A stretch of 39,604 nt of DNA, taken from positions 1 to 39,604 of the IMG/VR virus record IMGVR_UViG_3300042341_000041; one strand, written 5' to 3'. This DNA is from a virus. The position numbers and the translations under genes were made by a program. Shown one piece after another: positions 7,587 to 16,231 of the stretch. Under the pieces are notes generated by a model. That model was not told where the DNA came from. It was given only the letters and a program-made list of their open reading frames with translations, and did no database searches. Within the stretch, counting starts at the first letter, position 1. Every line of letters starts with the position of its first letter.

Positions 7587-8582
7587 ATGTCTTTAGGCGT
7601 ATCTCCATCACCTTCCGCACTCATCTCTGGTGCATATCCTCAGTACAGCACTGCTGGCACATCAAAGTTCATTCCTGAAATTTGGTCTGGCAAGTTGCAA
7701 GCCAAGTTCTACAAGACCACCGTCTTGTCAGAAATCACCAACAACGATTGGGAAGGCGAAATCAAGGGTCAAGGCGACAAGGTTTACATTCGCTCCATCC
7801 CTACCATCACCATCCGTTCGTATGTCAAAGGCCAAAACCTGACCAACGAAGTTCCTGAGTCCACCCCTCTGGAATTGAACATCGACAAAGGCCAATACTT
7901 CTCCGTAGTGTTGGACGACGTTGATGCTGTTCAGGCCGATGTCAAGTTGATGGACATGTTCACCAACGATGCCACCGAGCAAATGAAGATCACCATCGAC
8001 ACAGACGTGTTGAATGGCGTGAAAGCCGGTGCTGTTGCTGCCAACAAAGGCGCAACCGCTGGTGCTATCTCTGGCAACATCAATCTGGGCGCAACTGGCG
8101 CTACCCGTGCTATCAGCAAGACCAACGTGTTGGACTTGATTTTGGACATGGGCCAAGTGCTGGACGAGCAGAACGTGCCTGAGAATGGTCGCTGGTTGGT
8201 CATCCCATCTTGGATGGCTGCCATGATCAAGAACTCTGACTTGAAACAAGCCTACTTGACTGGCGACAATCAATCCATCCTGCGTAACGGCAAGTTGGGC
8301 ATGATTGACCGCTTCACCTTGTATGTCTCCAACAGCTTGCCTACCGCTACCGACTTGGGTTCTGACGGTGCAACCGGCGGCACAGGCGGCGCTGCTGACG
8401 TGGCTGCATGGAACATCTTGGCTGGCACTCGTGACGCGATCTCCTTCGCTTCACAGATGAACAACGTCGAGTCCATCCGCGCTCAATCAACCTTCGGCAA
8501 CATCGTCCGTGGTTTGAATGTGTACGGCTACAAAGTGACTAAGCCAGAAGCATTGGTCAATGCTCTGGTCTCCAAAGCTTAA
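7587..8582 (+). CDS. Major capsid (coat) protein, P22/HK97-fold type
   Basis: This 331-residue protein follows the scaffold and ends at a strong terminator, as expected for the most heavily expressed virion gene. Its body fits coat proteins of the P22-like branch: an N-terminal region ending in FIPEIWSGKLQAKFY, a central IRSIPTITIRSYVKG...PLELNIDKGQYFSVVLDD segment and a C-terminal FGNIVRGLNVYGYKV segment. There is no obvious N-terminal delta domain for proteolysis and no protease gene beside it. The ribosome-binding site AAGGA (7576-7580) lies seven bases before ATG 7587. Codon choice is even and favours frequent codons. Confidence 0.85.
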   Translation: MSLGVSPSPSALISGAYPQYSTAGTSKFIPEIWSGKLQAKFYKTTVLSEITNNDWEGEIKGQGDKVYIRSIPTITIRSYVKGQNLTNEVPESTPLELNIDKGQYFSVVLDDVDAVQADVKLMDMFTNDATEQMKITIDTDVLNGVKAGAVAANKGATAGAISGNINLGATGATRAISKTNVLDLILDMGQVLDEQNVPENGRWLVIPSWMAAMIKNSDLKQAYLTGDNQSILRNGKLGMIDRFTLYVSNSLPTATDLGSDGATGGTGGAADVAAWNILAGTRDAISFASQMNNVESIRAQSTFGNIVRGLNVYGYKVTKPEALVNALVSKA

Positions 8583-8596
8583 GCAGTGCCGAGCTT

Positions 8597-8624
8597 GAGG
8601 GGGGCTTCGGCTCCCCTCTTTTTT
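8597..8624 (+). terminator. Rho-independent terminator after the coat gene
   Basis: A GC-rich stem (8597-8604 pairing with 8611-8618, one G-U) is capped by the extra-stable C-UUCG-G tetraloop (8605-8610) and followed by six T residues. It lies 15 bases after the coat-protein stop codon. Partial termination here would give high coat expression and lower expression of the downstream tail genes. Confidence 0.9.
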
Positions 8625-8641
8625 AGATTCTGGAGAAGTTT

Positions 8642-8821
8642 ATGAAGCTCATGCGCCACATACGCACGGGACGACTTGTCGTTTATGATGAGAAGTTGTT
8701 GGAGCTTGGATATGAGGCTGTGGTAGATGAACCGCCAAAGCCAAAGCCCAAGAAGCCAATGGATGATGAAGTCGCTATGGGTGATGAAATCCAGTTCCGC
8801 TTGTACAAGGAAACAGCATGA
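8642..8821 (+). CDS. Small hypothetical protein (59 residues)
   Basis: This frame encodes a 59-residue protein that starts MKLMRHIRTGRLVVYDEKLLE, has a Pro/Lys-rich hinge (PPKPKPKKP) and an acidic C-terminus. GGAG at 8632-8635 provides a good ribosome-binding site and the stop overlaps the next start (ATGA). Similar short proteins with a VYDE-type N-terminus and basic-proline linker follow coat genes in other phages. The function is unknown; a head-decoration or completion role is a guess from position. Confidence 0.7.
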   Translation: MKLMRHIRTGRLVVYDEKLLELGYEAVVDEPPKPKPKKPMDDEVAMGDEIQFRLYKETA

Positions 8822-9129
8822 AGGCCAAGGACGTTAAGCGAGAAGGCGGCAAGATCGTCTATCGTGGACATGAGTTCGAGGGATTCAACAAGCCCAAGAA
8901 CGCTCCTGCTGGCGCAAAACAAAAGAAGATGGTGCTGGCCAAGAAGGGTGACGAGGTAAAGCTCGTGAAGTTTGGCTATCGCGGCATGGAAGACTTTACA
9001 CAGCATAAAGATCCAGAGCGCCGCAAGAACTATCTTGCAAGATCCGCAGGGATCAAAAATAAAAGTGGCCAGCCCACCAAGGATGATGTGTTCAGTGCAA
9101 ACCACTGGGCTAGAAAGGTGCTTTGGTAA
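8818..9129 (+). CDS. Conserved small phage protein of unknown function
   Basis: This 103-residue basic protein has the segment LVKFGYRGMEDFTQHKDPERRKNYLAR (spanning about residues 49-75) and ends in WARKVLW. The pattern FG-x5-D-[FY]-T-x-H-x-D-x-x-R-[RK]-x3-Y-x-x-R is one I recognise from short proteins in many tailed phages (DUF5754-like). I cannot confirm the family name without a profile search. It overlaps the previous gene by four bases (ATGA) and is close to the next. A nucleic-acid or virion-binding role is possible. Confidence 0.7.
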   Translation: MKAKDVKREGGKIVYRGHEFEGFNKPKNAPAGAKQKKMVLAKKGDEVKLVKFGYRGMEDFTQHKDPERRKNYLARSAGIKNKSGQPTKDDVFSANHWARKVLW

Positions 9130-9134
9130 TACAA

Positions 9135-9482
9135 ATGGCAACATTCCAGAATGTGATTGACGACTCCAGAGTCCTGCTCAACGATGAAGTATCGGAGCTG
9201 AACCCTGACGTTCGCTATACGGAGGCCCAGTTGTTGGGTTACGCCAAGTCGGCTCTGATTGAGGCGCGAAGAGTTCGTCCAGATCTGTTTCTGTCAAACC
9301 TGACATCATCGTTTTCCAGCTACACCGCCTCATCGACTGTGCCAATTTCTGATGATTACCTGATCCCATTGGTAGACTACGTTGTCCACCGCGCAGAATT
9401 GCGGGACGACGAGTTCACCGTCGATGGTCGATCATCTGTTCTGTTGCAGAAATTCAAGGCAACTCTCTTGGGGATCTCATGA
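9135..9482 (+). CDS. Head-tail adaptor protein (phage adaptor / DUF6682-like)
   Basis: This 115-residue, mainly helical protein has the features of the first adaptor ring that binds below the portal in short-tailed phages: an N-terminal NVIDDSRVLLND helix, the motif VRYTEAQLLGYAKSALIEARRVRPDLF (within about residues 26-52), and a C-terminal segment in which residues P-I-S-D-D-Y lead into a membrane-distal helix with Ala/Glu. I chose ATG 9135. A TTG at 9123 has a better-spaced AAAGG (9114-9118) and would add four residues. Its stop overlaps the next start. Confidence 0.7.
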   Translation: MATFQNVIDDSRVLLNDEVSELNPDVRYTEAQLLGYAKSALIEARRVRPDLFLSNLTSSFSSYTASSTVPISDDYLIPLVDYVVHRAELRDDEFTVDGRSSVLLQKFKATLLGIS

Positions 9483-10129
9483 AATCACTAGATCTTTACC
9501 TTCCAGAGATCCTGCCAGAAGTTCCCGGCTGCCCAGCCGATATGGCAAAACGAGCACTTCTGAACACAATCATTGAGTTCTGCGAAAAGAGCCTGATCCA
9601 TCAGGAGACGCTCGATCCGCTGACCGCGCTGGCCAACATCACTGATTACGATTTGGAGCCTCCCAAAGGCTACCGGATTCAGAAGATCATGAAGGTCTGG
9701 TTCTTGGGTCAGGAGATGGAAGCGGTAGCTCCAGACGACATCGGCTTGCCTGACGCATACCGATCCTCCATCTCTGGCTACAACGCCAGCAAGGGGCCTC
9801 CAGCCGCCTACACACAGAAAGACGTGGACACCTTCACAATCCTGCCAATTCCGGATCAAAGGTATGCGTCATCTATTACAATGAGAGCGGCCCTCGTCCC
9901 TCTGAGAACAGCAACAGAAACCGAAGATTTTCTGTTCGAGCTGTGGAGCGAGACGATTGGTTTTGGAACCAAAGCCAGACTCATGCTCACACCCGGCAAG
10001 CCATACTCAAATGCTGAGGCTGCGACATACAACCAAGCCAGATTCGTTTCCGGCATGAATGACGCAAGACAGAGGGCAGTACGAGGCAATGTCCGATCAG
10101 ATCTTCGAGTTAAGTTGAGGAAGCCATGA
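9479..10129 (+). CDS. Tail connector/tubular-like structural protein (probable)
   Basis: This 216-residue protein directly follows the adaptor. Its layout (short N-terminal helix, a segment ending in EFCEKS, a beta-rich middle around residues 75-140 and a C-terminal helical part near residues 150-200) resembles the second ring of short-tailed phage connectors, the role of T7 gp11 or P22 gp4-type proteins. No diagnostic motif is visible. Overlap on both sides (ATGA) shows it is translated in step with the adaptor. Confidence comes from gene order more than from sequence. Confidence 0.6.
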   Translation: MKSLDLYLPEILPEVPGCPADMAKRALLNTIIEFCEKSLIHQETLDPLTALANITDYDLEPPKGYRIQKIMKVWFLGQEMEAVAPDDIGLPDAYRSSISGYNASKGPPAAYTQKDVDTFTILPIPDQRYASSITMRAALVPLRTATETEDFLFELWSETIGFGTKARLMLTPGKPYSNAEAATYNQARFVSGMNDARQRAVRGNVRSDLRVKLRKP

Positions 10130-10458
10130 CAGAAAAAATCAAACTTGTTCAAGGCGACACTCGACCAGCCATCGTCTGCACGGTGACTGACGAGACCACT
10201 GGCAACGCACTGGACATCACTGGCGCAACAGTTGTGATGAAGTTTCGGCCAGTAGGTAACACAACACTGCAAGCAACTATCCCCGGAACTGTGACATCTG
10301 GATCGACTGGCCAAGTTGTCTTCTACCCAGCATCATCTCCAGCTATGCTGACTGGCGATGCCGGAGACTATGAGGGCGAGATCGAGATCACATTCGCAGA
10401 CAATCAAGTTCAAACCGTCTATGACCTGCTGAAATTTAAGGTCAGAGAGGACTTCTAA
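10126..10458 (+). CDS. BppU-like N-terminal-domain virion protein
   Basis: This 110-residue beta-rich protein starts with KLVQGDTRPAIVCTVTDE, followed by DITGATVVMKFRP and a C-terminal GDYEGEIEITFAD segment. This is the signature of the immunoglobulin-like domain at the N-terminus of baseplate/upper-fibre proteins (BppU, PF10651-like), here as a single-domain protein. It probably attaches or caps a fibre on the tail. The start overlaps the previous stop (ATGA), and it is separated by zero bases from the GTG-started gene that follows. Confidence 0.7.
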   Translation: MTEKIKLVQGDTRPAIVCTVTDETTGNALDITGATVVMKFRPVGNTTLQATIPGTVTSGSTGQVVFYPASSPAMLTGDAGDYEGEIEITFADNQVQTVYDLLKFKVREDF

Positions 10459-11334
10459 GTGACAATCTCTCTAACAGTCGAGCAAACTAGAGTCGTTGCC
10501 GTTGTTGCATCGAACTATGTGTATCCGATTGTTGGAGCAACTTACACGTATGCGGCAGTGTCTGCAATCTTGGATACCAGTGGCGCATTCAAGTACCTTT
10601 CAGACCAAGCGTTTTTTGCAGACTCAAAGGCATATGACTTCTCGAAGTCGCTGACAGATTCTTTTGGCCAACAAGAAATTGTCTCCATTGGGTTTTCAAC
10701 CTCTGCGTCTGATTCAGTATCATTTGCTGACAGCGCCAGAAGTGCAGTAGGTAAATCACTTGCAGACACGTATAGCGCAACAGACGCACTTAACTTCGCA
10801 ACCCAAGTTAGTCTGCGAACAAACGAGGTTGGCGTACTCACAGACTTAGCCGCCAAGGATTTTTCAAAGTCACTGATACACAACATCTTCTTTATTCCAG
10901 ACTACGAAGTTAGATCTGTTGAGAAGGCTGTGTCTGATGATTTCGCAGCATCTGACTCTATCTTTGTAGAGCGCATTTTCATCAGGACATTTGATGAATA
11001 CCTGACCATCACTGATGCCGAGGCGTTTTCTTTCAATGGACAAGATGTCGCTGAAAGCATCAACGCTGGTGACTCGCAGTTGTTTGGCTATGCAAAGGCG
11101 CTATCTGACGGCGTAGCAATGAATGATGCGCTGGGCGCTGGTGACGGAATTGCATACACATTTGCAACCTCAATATCCAATGTTGCTTTTGCTGCTGATG
11201 CTGCTGCGCTATCGAGCGAAACAATCAAATCTGAAACCCTAGTTGCAACGGACAGTGGAATCATTGTTCAGCAAGATTATGTAGATCTGACGTATTTTGC
11301 GGAAGACTATGTTGGCGTGTCATACACTTTTTAA
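10459..11334 (+). CDS. Repeat-containing virion (tail) protein
   Basis: This 291-residue, Ser/Ala/Asp/Phe-rich protein is made of degenerate repeats. Each unit contains a D-[ST]-x-x-F-A-type turn followed by K-[SA]-L-[ST]-D, for example DFSKSLTDSF, VGKSLADTYS, DFSKSLIHN and YAKALSDGVA. The pattern suggests a beta-solenoid or repeated beta-hairpin stalk. The start is GTG (10459) with AGAGAGGA at 10444-10451. It is preceded by the BppU-like protein and followed by other fibre genes, so a stalk of the adsorption apparatus is likely. I do not recognise a named family. Confidence 0.65.
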   Translation: MTISLTVEQTRVVAVVASNYVYPIVGATYTYAAVSAILDTSGAFKYLSDQAFFADSKAYDFSKSLTDSFGQQEIVSIGFSTSASDSVSFADSARSAVGKSLADTYSATDALNFATQVSLRTNEVGVLTDLAAKDFSKSLIHNIFFIPDYEVRSVEKAVSDDFAASDSIFVERIFIRTFDEYLTITDAEAFSFNGQDVAESINAGDSQLFGYAKALSDGVAMNDALGAGDGIAYTFATSISNVAFAADAAALSSETIKSETLVATDSGIIVQQDYVDLTYFAEDYVGVSYTF

Positions 11335-11346
11335 TCGGGAGTTTTT

Positions 11347-11793
11347 ATGGAAGAGCAAATCAAAGTAACTGGCCAAGTAAACATTGTCATCACAGGCAAA
11401 GACGGCTCAGTCAAAGAAGACCTGACGGTCAAGAACTTGGTTGTTACAACTGGCAAGGCGTTCATCGCCGGAAGCATGTTGAAGACAACGACCAACAGCC
11501 CGGCAGCAATGACTCACATGAGCGTTGGATCTGGCACTGCTGACACTACCGCAGGCGATACCGCACTTGGCAATGAACTTGGCCGAGTGACATTCTCGTC
11601 GGCATCTCTGTCCAGCGCATCTGTTATCTATGCAGCATCATTCCCTGCTGGCACTGGCACTGGCGCTTTGACAGAAGCAGGCATTTTCAACAACACTTCT
11701 GGTGGAACAATGCTTTGCCGTACAAAGTTCAACGTCGTCAACAAAGGTGCGGACGATGCCATGTCTATCACTTGGACTGTCACCGTAAGCTAA
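11347..11793 (+). CDS. Phage tail-fibre-like beta protein
   Basis: This 148-residue protein has the arrangement seen in many short virion proteins: [12 protein letters not shown], then [18 protein letters not shown], then [11 protein letters not shown] and a terminal TWTVTVS strand. The NLVVTTGK-x-[FL]-IAG segment is familiar from small fibre or decoration proteins of environmental phages. GGGAG upstream of ATG 11347 supports the start. It lies five bases before the collagen-like fibre gene and may form the fibre base or a tail decoration. The exact structural role is not deducible. Confidence 0.65.
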   Translation: MEEQIKVTGQVNIVITGKDGSVKEDLTVKNLVVTTGKAFIAGSMLKTTTNSPAAMTHMSVGSGTADTTAGDTALGNELGRVTFSSASLSSASVIYAASFPAGTGTGALTEAGIFNNTSGGTMLCRTKFNVVNKGADDAMSITWTVTVS

Positions 11794-11797
11794 TCAC

Positions 11798-14047
11798 ATG
11801 GTCGCAATCACAACTCGTGCTGGCAAAGGATCTCCGCTAACCAATGCGGAGATGGATGCCAACCTAAACAATCTGAATGAGTCACAGACGGTAATGGGCG
11901 AACCTATGGGTCACGCCGATAAAACCGAATCTACGATCTCATTTAATGCAGGTACGCGCACGTTTACGATTGCGCCAGTTGGAGCAAACTTTGTTGTTTG
12001 GTGTAAGGGCGAGAAGTACACGTACACAACAGCTCAAACTGTTGTTATCCCAGACACCGCTGGTCTGCATTACATCTACTTCAGTTCGACTGGAGTTCTG
12101 TCCACCAAGATGTCATTCTTCACTTGGGAAGACGATGCGCCAACAGCATACGTGTACTGGAACGCAACAGACAATGAGGCGATTTATTTCGCTGACGAGC
12201 GTCACGGCGTAACCCTTGATTGGCAGACGCACGAGTATTTGCACCGCACACGGGGCGCAGCTATTGCCAGCGGCTTTGCCATCAGTGGCTACACAATCGC
12301 AGGGACTGGCTCATTAAATACAGACGCTCAGGTCACAATAGAGAGCGGCACGTTCTTCGATGAGGACATGCAGATTGATGTCGTCTCTACCAATACGCCG
12401 ACAGCAAATACTTGGCAGCAGGATCTCAACAGCCCAGCGCAAATCCCAGTTCTGTACCTGAGTGGGACAGAGTGGAAGATCACTACGCCCAACGACTATC
12501 CTGTTAAAAAGGGAACCCTCCTACAGTACAACGTTTTTTCCTCTGGTACATGGTCTGTGGTTGACGTAAACAGTGGAGAGTTCACCGTCTCTTGGATTCT
12601 TGCAACCAACAACCTGAACTACCCAGTCGTTGCTGTTCTGAATCAGTCGGCCACCAATACTATTGGCCAAGCCGAAGAGCTGCATTTTGAAGATCTGACT
12701 TTGCCGGGATTCCCATCGGTGGAGTTTCGGCCTTTGTACCGCCTAATCTTTCAAAGCGCAACAAGCTACTCTAATGCAGCCAAGGCAAAGCTTGCAGGCG
12801 TTCAAGACTTGCGTAGCGTGTCGTCAGCCGGGGTGGCTCCATCGTTGATCTCTGACCACGGCAATCTGTCCGGATTGACAGACGACGATCATCCTCAGTA
12901 TCTGTCCGTATCTGATGCAAGAGCATCTGTCTCCGAATCTGTCAAGAACACTCTGTTCCCAACAGCAGAACTGACATCTGGCCAAGTCGAATCAACAGAT
13001 CAGTTGTTTCTGTTGGATGTCTCTACCAACCAAGTCAAGAAAGCCACTGTTGCCAATGCAGCATTGGTTGGCCCAACAGGGCCTACTGGCCCCACAGGCC
13101 CGACGGGTTTGACTGGCCCAACTGGCCCCACAGGATTGCAAGGCCCCACTGGCCCAGCAGGTGCGGACTCTACGGTAGCAGGCCCACCCGGCCCGACAGG
13201 CCCAACTGGCGCGGCATCTACCGTAGCTGGCCCAACAGGCCCAACAGGCCCTACTGGCCCATCTGGCCCTACCGTATATCCCGGCGCTGGCGTTGCTGTA
13301 TCAACTGGTACAGCATGGGGAACATCCCTTGCCGCCGCATCTGCAAACACTGCATCTGCGCTTGTTCAGCGTGATGGTTCTGGTAACTTCAGTGCCGGGA
13401 CAATTACTGCTGCGTTAAATGGAAACGCATCTACCGCATCAACAGCAGCAGCACTGAGCGCAGCAACATGGCAACGCATCACAGGTAATGCAATTACATA
13501 TGGCTCATACGGCTCAATAGGTGTAAGCGGTACAACCAATGGATACGCGGGCATTTCGTTTGCTGATGTCACTGGCACACTGATGATGAGCACCGCAGCC
13601 ACAGGCTTTTATTACAGTAATACCACATGGCGCGTTTATTGGGATGGTTCTGGAAACCAGATCAATACAGGCAACGTAACTGCATATTCATCAGACGGTC
13701 GGTTGAAGAAAAACGTCTTGCCAATTCCAAATGCTCTTTGGAAGGTAAATCAAATTGCTGGCGTGACATACGACTGGGACTTAGAAGAATGCAACAGGTG
13801 GGACTTCTTTCCTCCGGAGAAAGACGTTGGCGTTATTGCTCAAGATGTTCAGGCCGTAGAACCTCACGCAGTTAAGTTTGCGCCGTTTGACCGAGATCCA
13901 CTGGATAATGGTCAGAGCAAATCCGGCAAAGAGTATTTGACTGTTCAATACGAAAAACTTGTTCCTCTTTTGATTGAGGCTGTTAAAGAGTTGAGCGGCA
14001 AAGTAGCTTTGCTTGAGGATAGTCTAAAGGCACTGGAGTCTAAATGA
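11798..14047 (+). CDS. Collagen-like tail fibre with S74 self-cleaving chaperone
   Basis: This 749-residue fibre has four visible parts. An N-terminal virion-attachment region is beta-rich (about 1-330). Around residues 355-375 lies the DDDHPQYL...AR motif of trimeric phage fibres. A collagen-like GPT-rich segment occupies residues 425-492. The C-terminal intramolecular chaperone begins near residue 629. In it the predicted Ser-Lys pair is S632 and K637 in SSDGRLKK, matching the S-x4-K spacing of the S74 family, which cuts itself off just before the serine after trimerisation. A coiled coil ends the protein. Its stop overlaps the 2OG oxygenase start (ATGA). It probably forms the distal receptor-binding fibre. 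Confidence 0.9.
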   Translation: MVAITTRAGKGSPLTNAEMDANLNNLNESQTVMGEPMGHADKTESTISFNAGTRTFTIAPVGANFVVWCKGEKYTYTTAQTVVIPDTAGLHYIYFSSTGVLSTKMSFFTWEDDAPTAYVYWNATDNEAIYFADERHGVTLDWQTHEYLHRTRGAAIASGFAISGYTIAGTGSLNTDAQVTIESGTFFDEDMQIDVVSTNTPTANTWQQDLNSPAQIPVLYLSGTEWKITTPNDYPVKKGTLLQYNVFSSGTWSVVDVNSGEFTVSWILATNNLNYPVVAVLNQSATNTIGQAEELHFEDLTLPGFPSVEFRPLYRLIFQSATSYSNAAKAKLAGVQDLRSVSSAGVAPSLISDHGNLSGLTDDDHPQYLSVSDARASVSESVKNTLFPTAELTSGQVESTDQLFLLDVSTNQVKKATVANAALVGPTGPTGPTGPTGLTGPTGPTGLQGPTGPAGADSTVAGPPGPTGPTGAASTVAGPTGPTGPTGPSGPTVYPGAGVAVSTGTAWGTSLAAASANTASALVQRDGSGNFSAGTITAALNGNASTASTAAALSAATWQRITGNAITYGSYGSIGVSGTTNGYAGISFADVTGTLMMSTAATGFYYSNTTWRVYWDGSGNQINTGNVTAYSSDGRLKKNVLPIPNALWKVNQIAGVTYDWDLEECNRWDFFPPEKDVGVIAQDVQAVEPHAVKFAPFDRDPLDNGQSKSGKEYLTVQYEKLVPLLIEAVKELSGKVALLEDSLKALESK

Positions 14048-14589
14048 GTCACCTACCCATTTGGTACATAGGAAAGATACCCGAGGCAGTATGCAATGCT
14101 GCTTTGGAGGAATTCCAAGAAATTGGATTCAAAGATGCCACGATGGGAGTTGATGCAGATCTCAAAGATCACAAGATGCGAAATACCAGCATCTGCTTTG
14201 CGCCAGACGACCATTGGCTCGGTGGCATCATGCTCAAGCATGGTTTGATTGGGAATGAAAAGTGCCAGTGGCAATATGGTGTAGATGGGCATGAGGCAAT
14301 TCAGTTTGCCAAGTATGAACCCGGTCAGCACTACGACTGGCACGTTGACACGTTCCCACTCTCCGGTTTGCAAACAGAAAGAAAGCTGACTGTCATCTGT
14401 CTGTTGAGTGATGTGTATGAGTTCAACGGCGGAGATCTGTTCTTAAAGTTGTACCAAGAATATCAAGCACCTTTGGAAAAGGGATCTTTGATCGCATTCC
14501 CATCACAGCTTGAGCACAAAGTAACCCCAGTCATTTCTGGTGTTCGTTATTCCGCGACGATGTGGCTGAATGGCCCTCGTGGCAGATGA
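14044..14589 (+). CDS. 2-oxoglutarate/Fe(II)-dependent oxygenase (PKHD-hydroxylase-like)
   Basis: This 181-residue protein shows the complete facial triad of the family: H100 and D102 in YDWHVDTF, H158 in LEHKVTPV, and the 2-oxoglutarate-binding R168 in GVRYSATMW. The order, the roughly 56-residue gap between HxD and the second His and the terminal strand match prolyl/PKHD-type hydroxylases. Such enzymes hydroxylate amino-acid side chains or small molecules with O2. Translation is coupled to the collagen-like fibre gene (4-base overlap), which makes a virion protein a plausible substrate. The substrate is not proven. All catalytic residues are intact. Confidence 0.85.
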   Translation: MSHLPIWYIGKIPEAVCNAALEEFQEIGFKDATMGVDADLKDHKMRNTSICFAPDDHWLGGIMLKHGLIGNEKCQWQYGVDGHEAIQFAKYEPGQHYDWHVDTFPLSGLQTERKLTVICLLSDVYEFNGGDLFLKLYQEYQAPLEKGSLIAFPSQLEHKVTPVISGVRYSATMWLNGPRGR

Positions 14590-14611
14590 GGCGAAAGCAA
14601 AAGGAAATTAA

Positions 14612-15220
14612 ATGCCAGTCTTATTTTCAAACAATGCAACGACAACATTGGGATCATCAATACTTGTTGGTGATACATCTCTGACGGTTGCATCCAGCAG
14701 TGGTGCTTTGTTCCCAGTCACGACATCTGGCTACTTCTACGCTGCATTGATAAACTCAAGTAACCAGATTGAGTTTGTCAAGGTAACGGCAAGATCGTCA
14801 GACACATTCACCATTGTCAGAGCACAGAATGGATCTACCGCAAGGCCATACGCTGCCGGTGACAAGGTTGAACTTCGCCTGATTGCTGCTGCTCTTGAGA
14901 ACTTTGTCCAGCTAGATGGCGCACAAACCATCACAGGCGCAAAGACGTTTAGTGGCGCAGTAACTCTGAGTGGCGGAGGTGCTATATCTGGAACCTATAC
15001 AGGAGCACCCACACTTTCTGGAAATCCAACATTCTCAGGCACTCCTGTTTTTTCAAACTCGATTTCCTTAACTGGTGGATCAATCAACACAGCCAACTTC
15101 AAGATCATGCAAGAGTCTGGAAAGCTTGTGGTCAAGTATGGGTCTACTGTGATTCTTTCGATATCCTCTACGGGCGATATAACTGCTCTTGCGGATGTTG
15201 TTGGATACGGAACACCATAA
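14612..15220 (+). CDS. Tail-fibre/attachment protein
   Basis: This 202-residue protein contains the beta-rich N-terminal module common to phage fibre and baseplate proteins, with GDTSLTVASSSGALFP, VKVTARSSDTFTIVRAQNGS and KVELRLIAAALENF. After residue 95 there is a repetitive Gly/Ser/Thr stretch (TITGAKTFSGAVTLSGG and similar turns), typical of a beta-helical fibre shaft. It lacks a bulky C-terminal head domain, so it probably joins the following Gly-rich protein or acts as its base. RBS AAAGGAAA precedes ATG 14612. Confidence 0.7.
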   Translation: MPVLFSNNATTTLGSSILVGDTSLTVASSSGALFPVTTSGYFYAALINSSNQIEFVKVTARSSDTFTIVRAQNGSTARPYAAGDKVELRLIAAALENFVQLDGAQTITGAKTFSGAVTLSGGGAISGTYTGAPTLSGNPTFSGTPVFSNSISLTGGSINTANFKIMQESGKLVVKYGSTVILSISSTGDITALADVVGYGTP

Positions 15221-15229
15221 GGAGACGAC

Positions 15230-15784
15230 ATGCCGTTACCAGCATCAGGGGCGATATCAATCTCCCAAATCAGTACCGAGCTTGGCAGAGCCTCTACTGC
15301 AACAACATCCCTCGGCGAGACAGCCTCAAGAAGTCTTGCTGGCGTTGCGAGCGGACAGATCTCTATGTCCAACTTCTATGGAAAGTCTTTAACTTTTAAC
15401 TTCAGCCCAACAATCGCTTCAAATACTACAAACTACAACCTGAAGTCTGCTGCTATTGCGGCCGGATGGAATCAGACCGCCCCATTAAATGCCACAGTAA
15501 CCATCAATGGTGGTGTCTATGTGTACTCAACATCTACTGGTGCATACGCCTTCCAGACTGGGGTCACGTTCCCTGCTGGAACGACCTTGCGCCTAATCAA
15601 TAACGGTATTATTCTTGGTATGGGTGGCGCAGCTGGCGTAGGTGGTGTAAATAATCTTGCAGGTGGCGCAGGCGCAGGCGGCGGCCCAGCCTTGCTCGCC
15701 CAACATGCCATACAGATAACCAACAATGGAGTAATTGCTGGCGGCGGTGGCGGCGGAAGCGGCGGTACTGCTTTCAGTGCATAA
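15230..15784 (+). CDS. Glycine-rich receptor-binding protein, N-terminal part
   Basis: This 184-residue product begins with ASGAISISQISTELG and SGQISMSNFYGKS, an N-terminal arrangement I associate with phage adhesins. It continues with a beta segment and two Gly-rich stretches (about residues 130-155 and 170-180). Such Gly-rich loops form polyglycine-II bundles in T-even gp38-type adhesins. The frame ends at TAA 15782-15784, yet the downstream gene continues in exactly the same reading frame with more Gly-rich sequence. The two together look like one adhesin interrupted by a single stop. The RBS AGGAGA upstream of ATG 15230 is strong. Confidence 0.7.
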   Translation: MPLPASGAISISQISTELGRASTATTSLGETASRSLAGVASGQISMSNFYGKSLTFNFSPTIASNTTNYNLKSAAIAAGWNQTAPLNATVTINGGVYVYSTSTGAYAFQTGVTFPAGTTLRLINNGIILGMGGAAGVGGVNNLAGGAGAGGGPALLAQHAIQITNNGVIAGGGGGGSGGTAFSA

Positions 15785-15796
15785 AGGAATCTGACT

Positions 15797-16231
15797 ATGA
15801 AAAAGAACATTACTGCAAGTCGTCTAATTGGGTGTGGCGCTTGCTCTACTATTGGCGGCGGCGGCGGCGGCGGTGGAAGGGGTGGCGGCGCGGGTGGCTC
15901 GGTAGGCGGACAAATTTTTCCCGGATCTGCAGGGGGAGCTGGAACATTGGCAGCGGGGGGTAATGGCGGAGGGAACGCTTCCGCAGGAGCGGCACTGGCA
16001 AATGGTGGTGCTGGGGGAACAACCGGCCCCGGAGCTAATGCCCCCTTTGATGCGGGTGGCTATGGCATAGGCGGAGGCGGAGGCGGAGGATTCGGCTCTG
16101 CTGGCGGAAGAGGCGCTTGGTCGAATGGTTATCCAGCCTCTCCAAGCGGGGGAGGTGGCGGTACTGCTGTTGCCGGGAACTCTTTAATTACGTGGGTAGC
16201 AACAGGAAGCAGATATGGCGCAATCGGCTAA
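15797..16231 (+). CDS. Glycine-rich receptor-binding protein, C-terminal part (in frame with preceding)
   Basis: This 144-residue product is more than 40 percent glycine and ends with SLITWVATGSRYGAIG, a terminus typical of complete Gly-rich adhesins. It lies in the same frame as the preceding gene, separated by TAA and four sense codons. AAAGGA at 15783-15788, overlapping the stop, could restart translation at ATG 15797. It contains two cysteines in IGCGACSTIGG and a (GGC)6 run at 15854-15871 that may slip. It could be translated separately by reinitiation, by stop read-through, or not at all. The downstream chaperone gene overlaps its end by 17 bases. Confidence 0.6.
   Translation: MKKNITASRLIGCGACSTIGGGGGGGGRGGGAGGSVGGQIFPGSAGGAGTLAAGGNGGGNASAGAALANGGAGGTTGPGANAPFDAGGYGIGGGGGGGFGSAGGRGAWSNGYPASPSGGGGGTAVAGNSLITWVATGSRYGAIG

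Noticed and set aside
13070-13275. Tandem repeats considered as a CRISPR-like array
   Set aside because: They are codon-level GPT repeats with a period of nine and multiples within a coding frame; there are no unique spacers.
13000-13350. Gly/Val/Pro-rich minus-strand frame opposite the collagen-like repeats
   Set aside because: Repeats of GPT codons automatically give a periodic antisense frame; not evidence of a gene.
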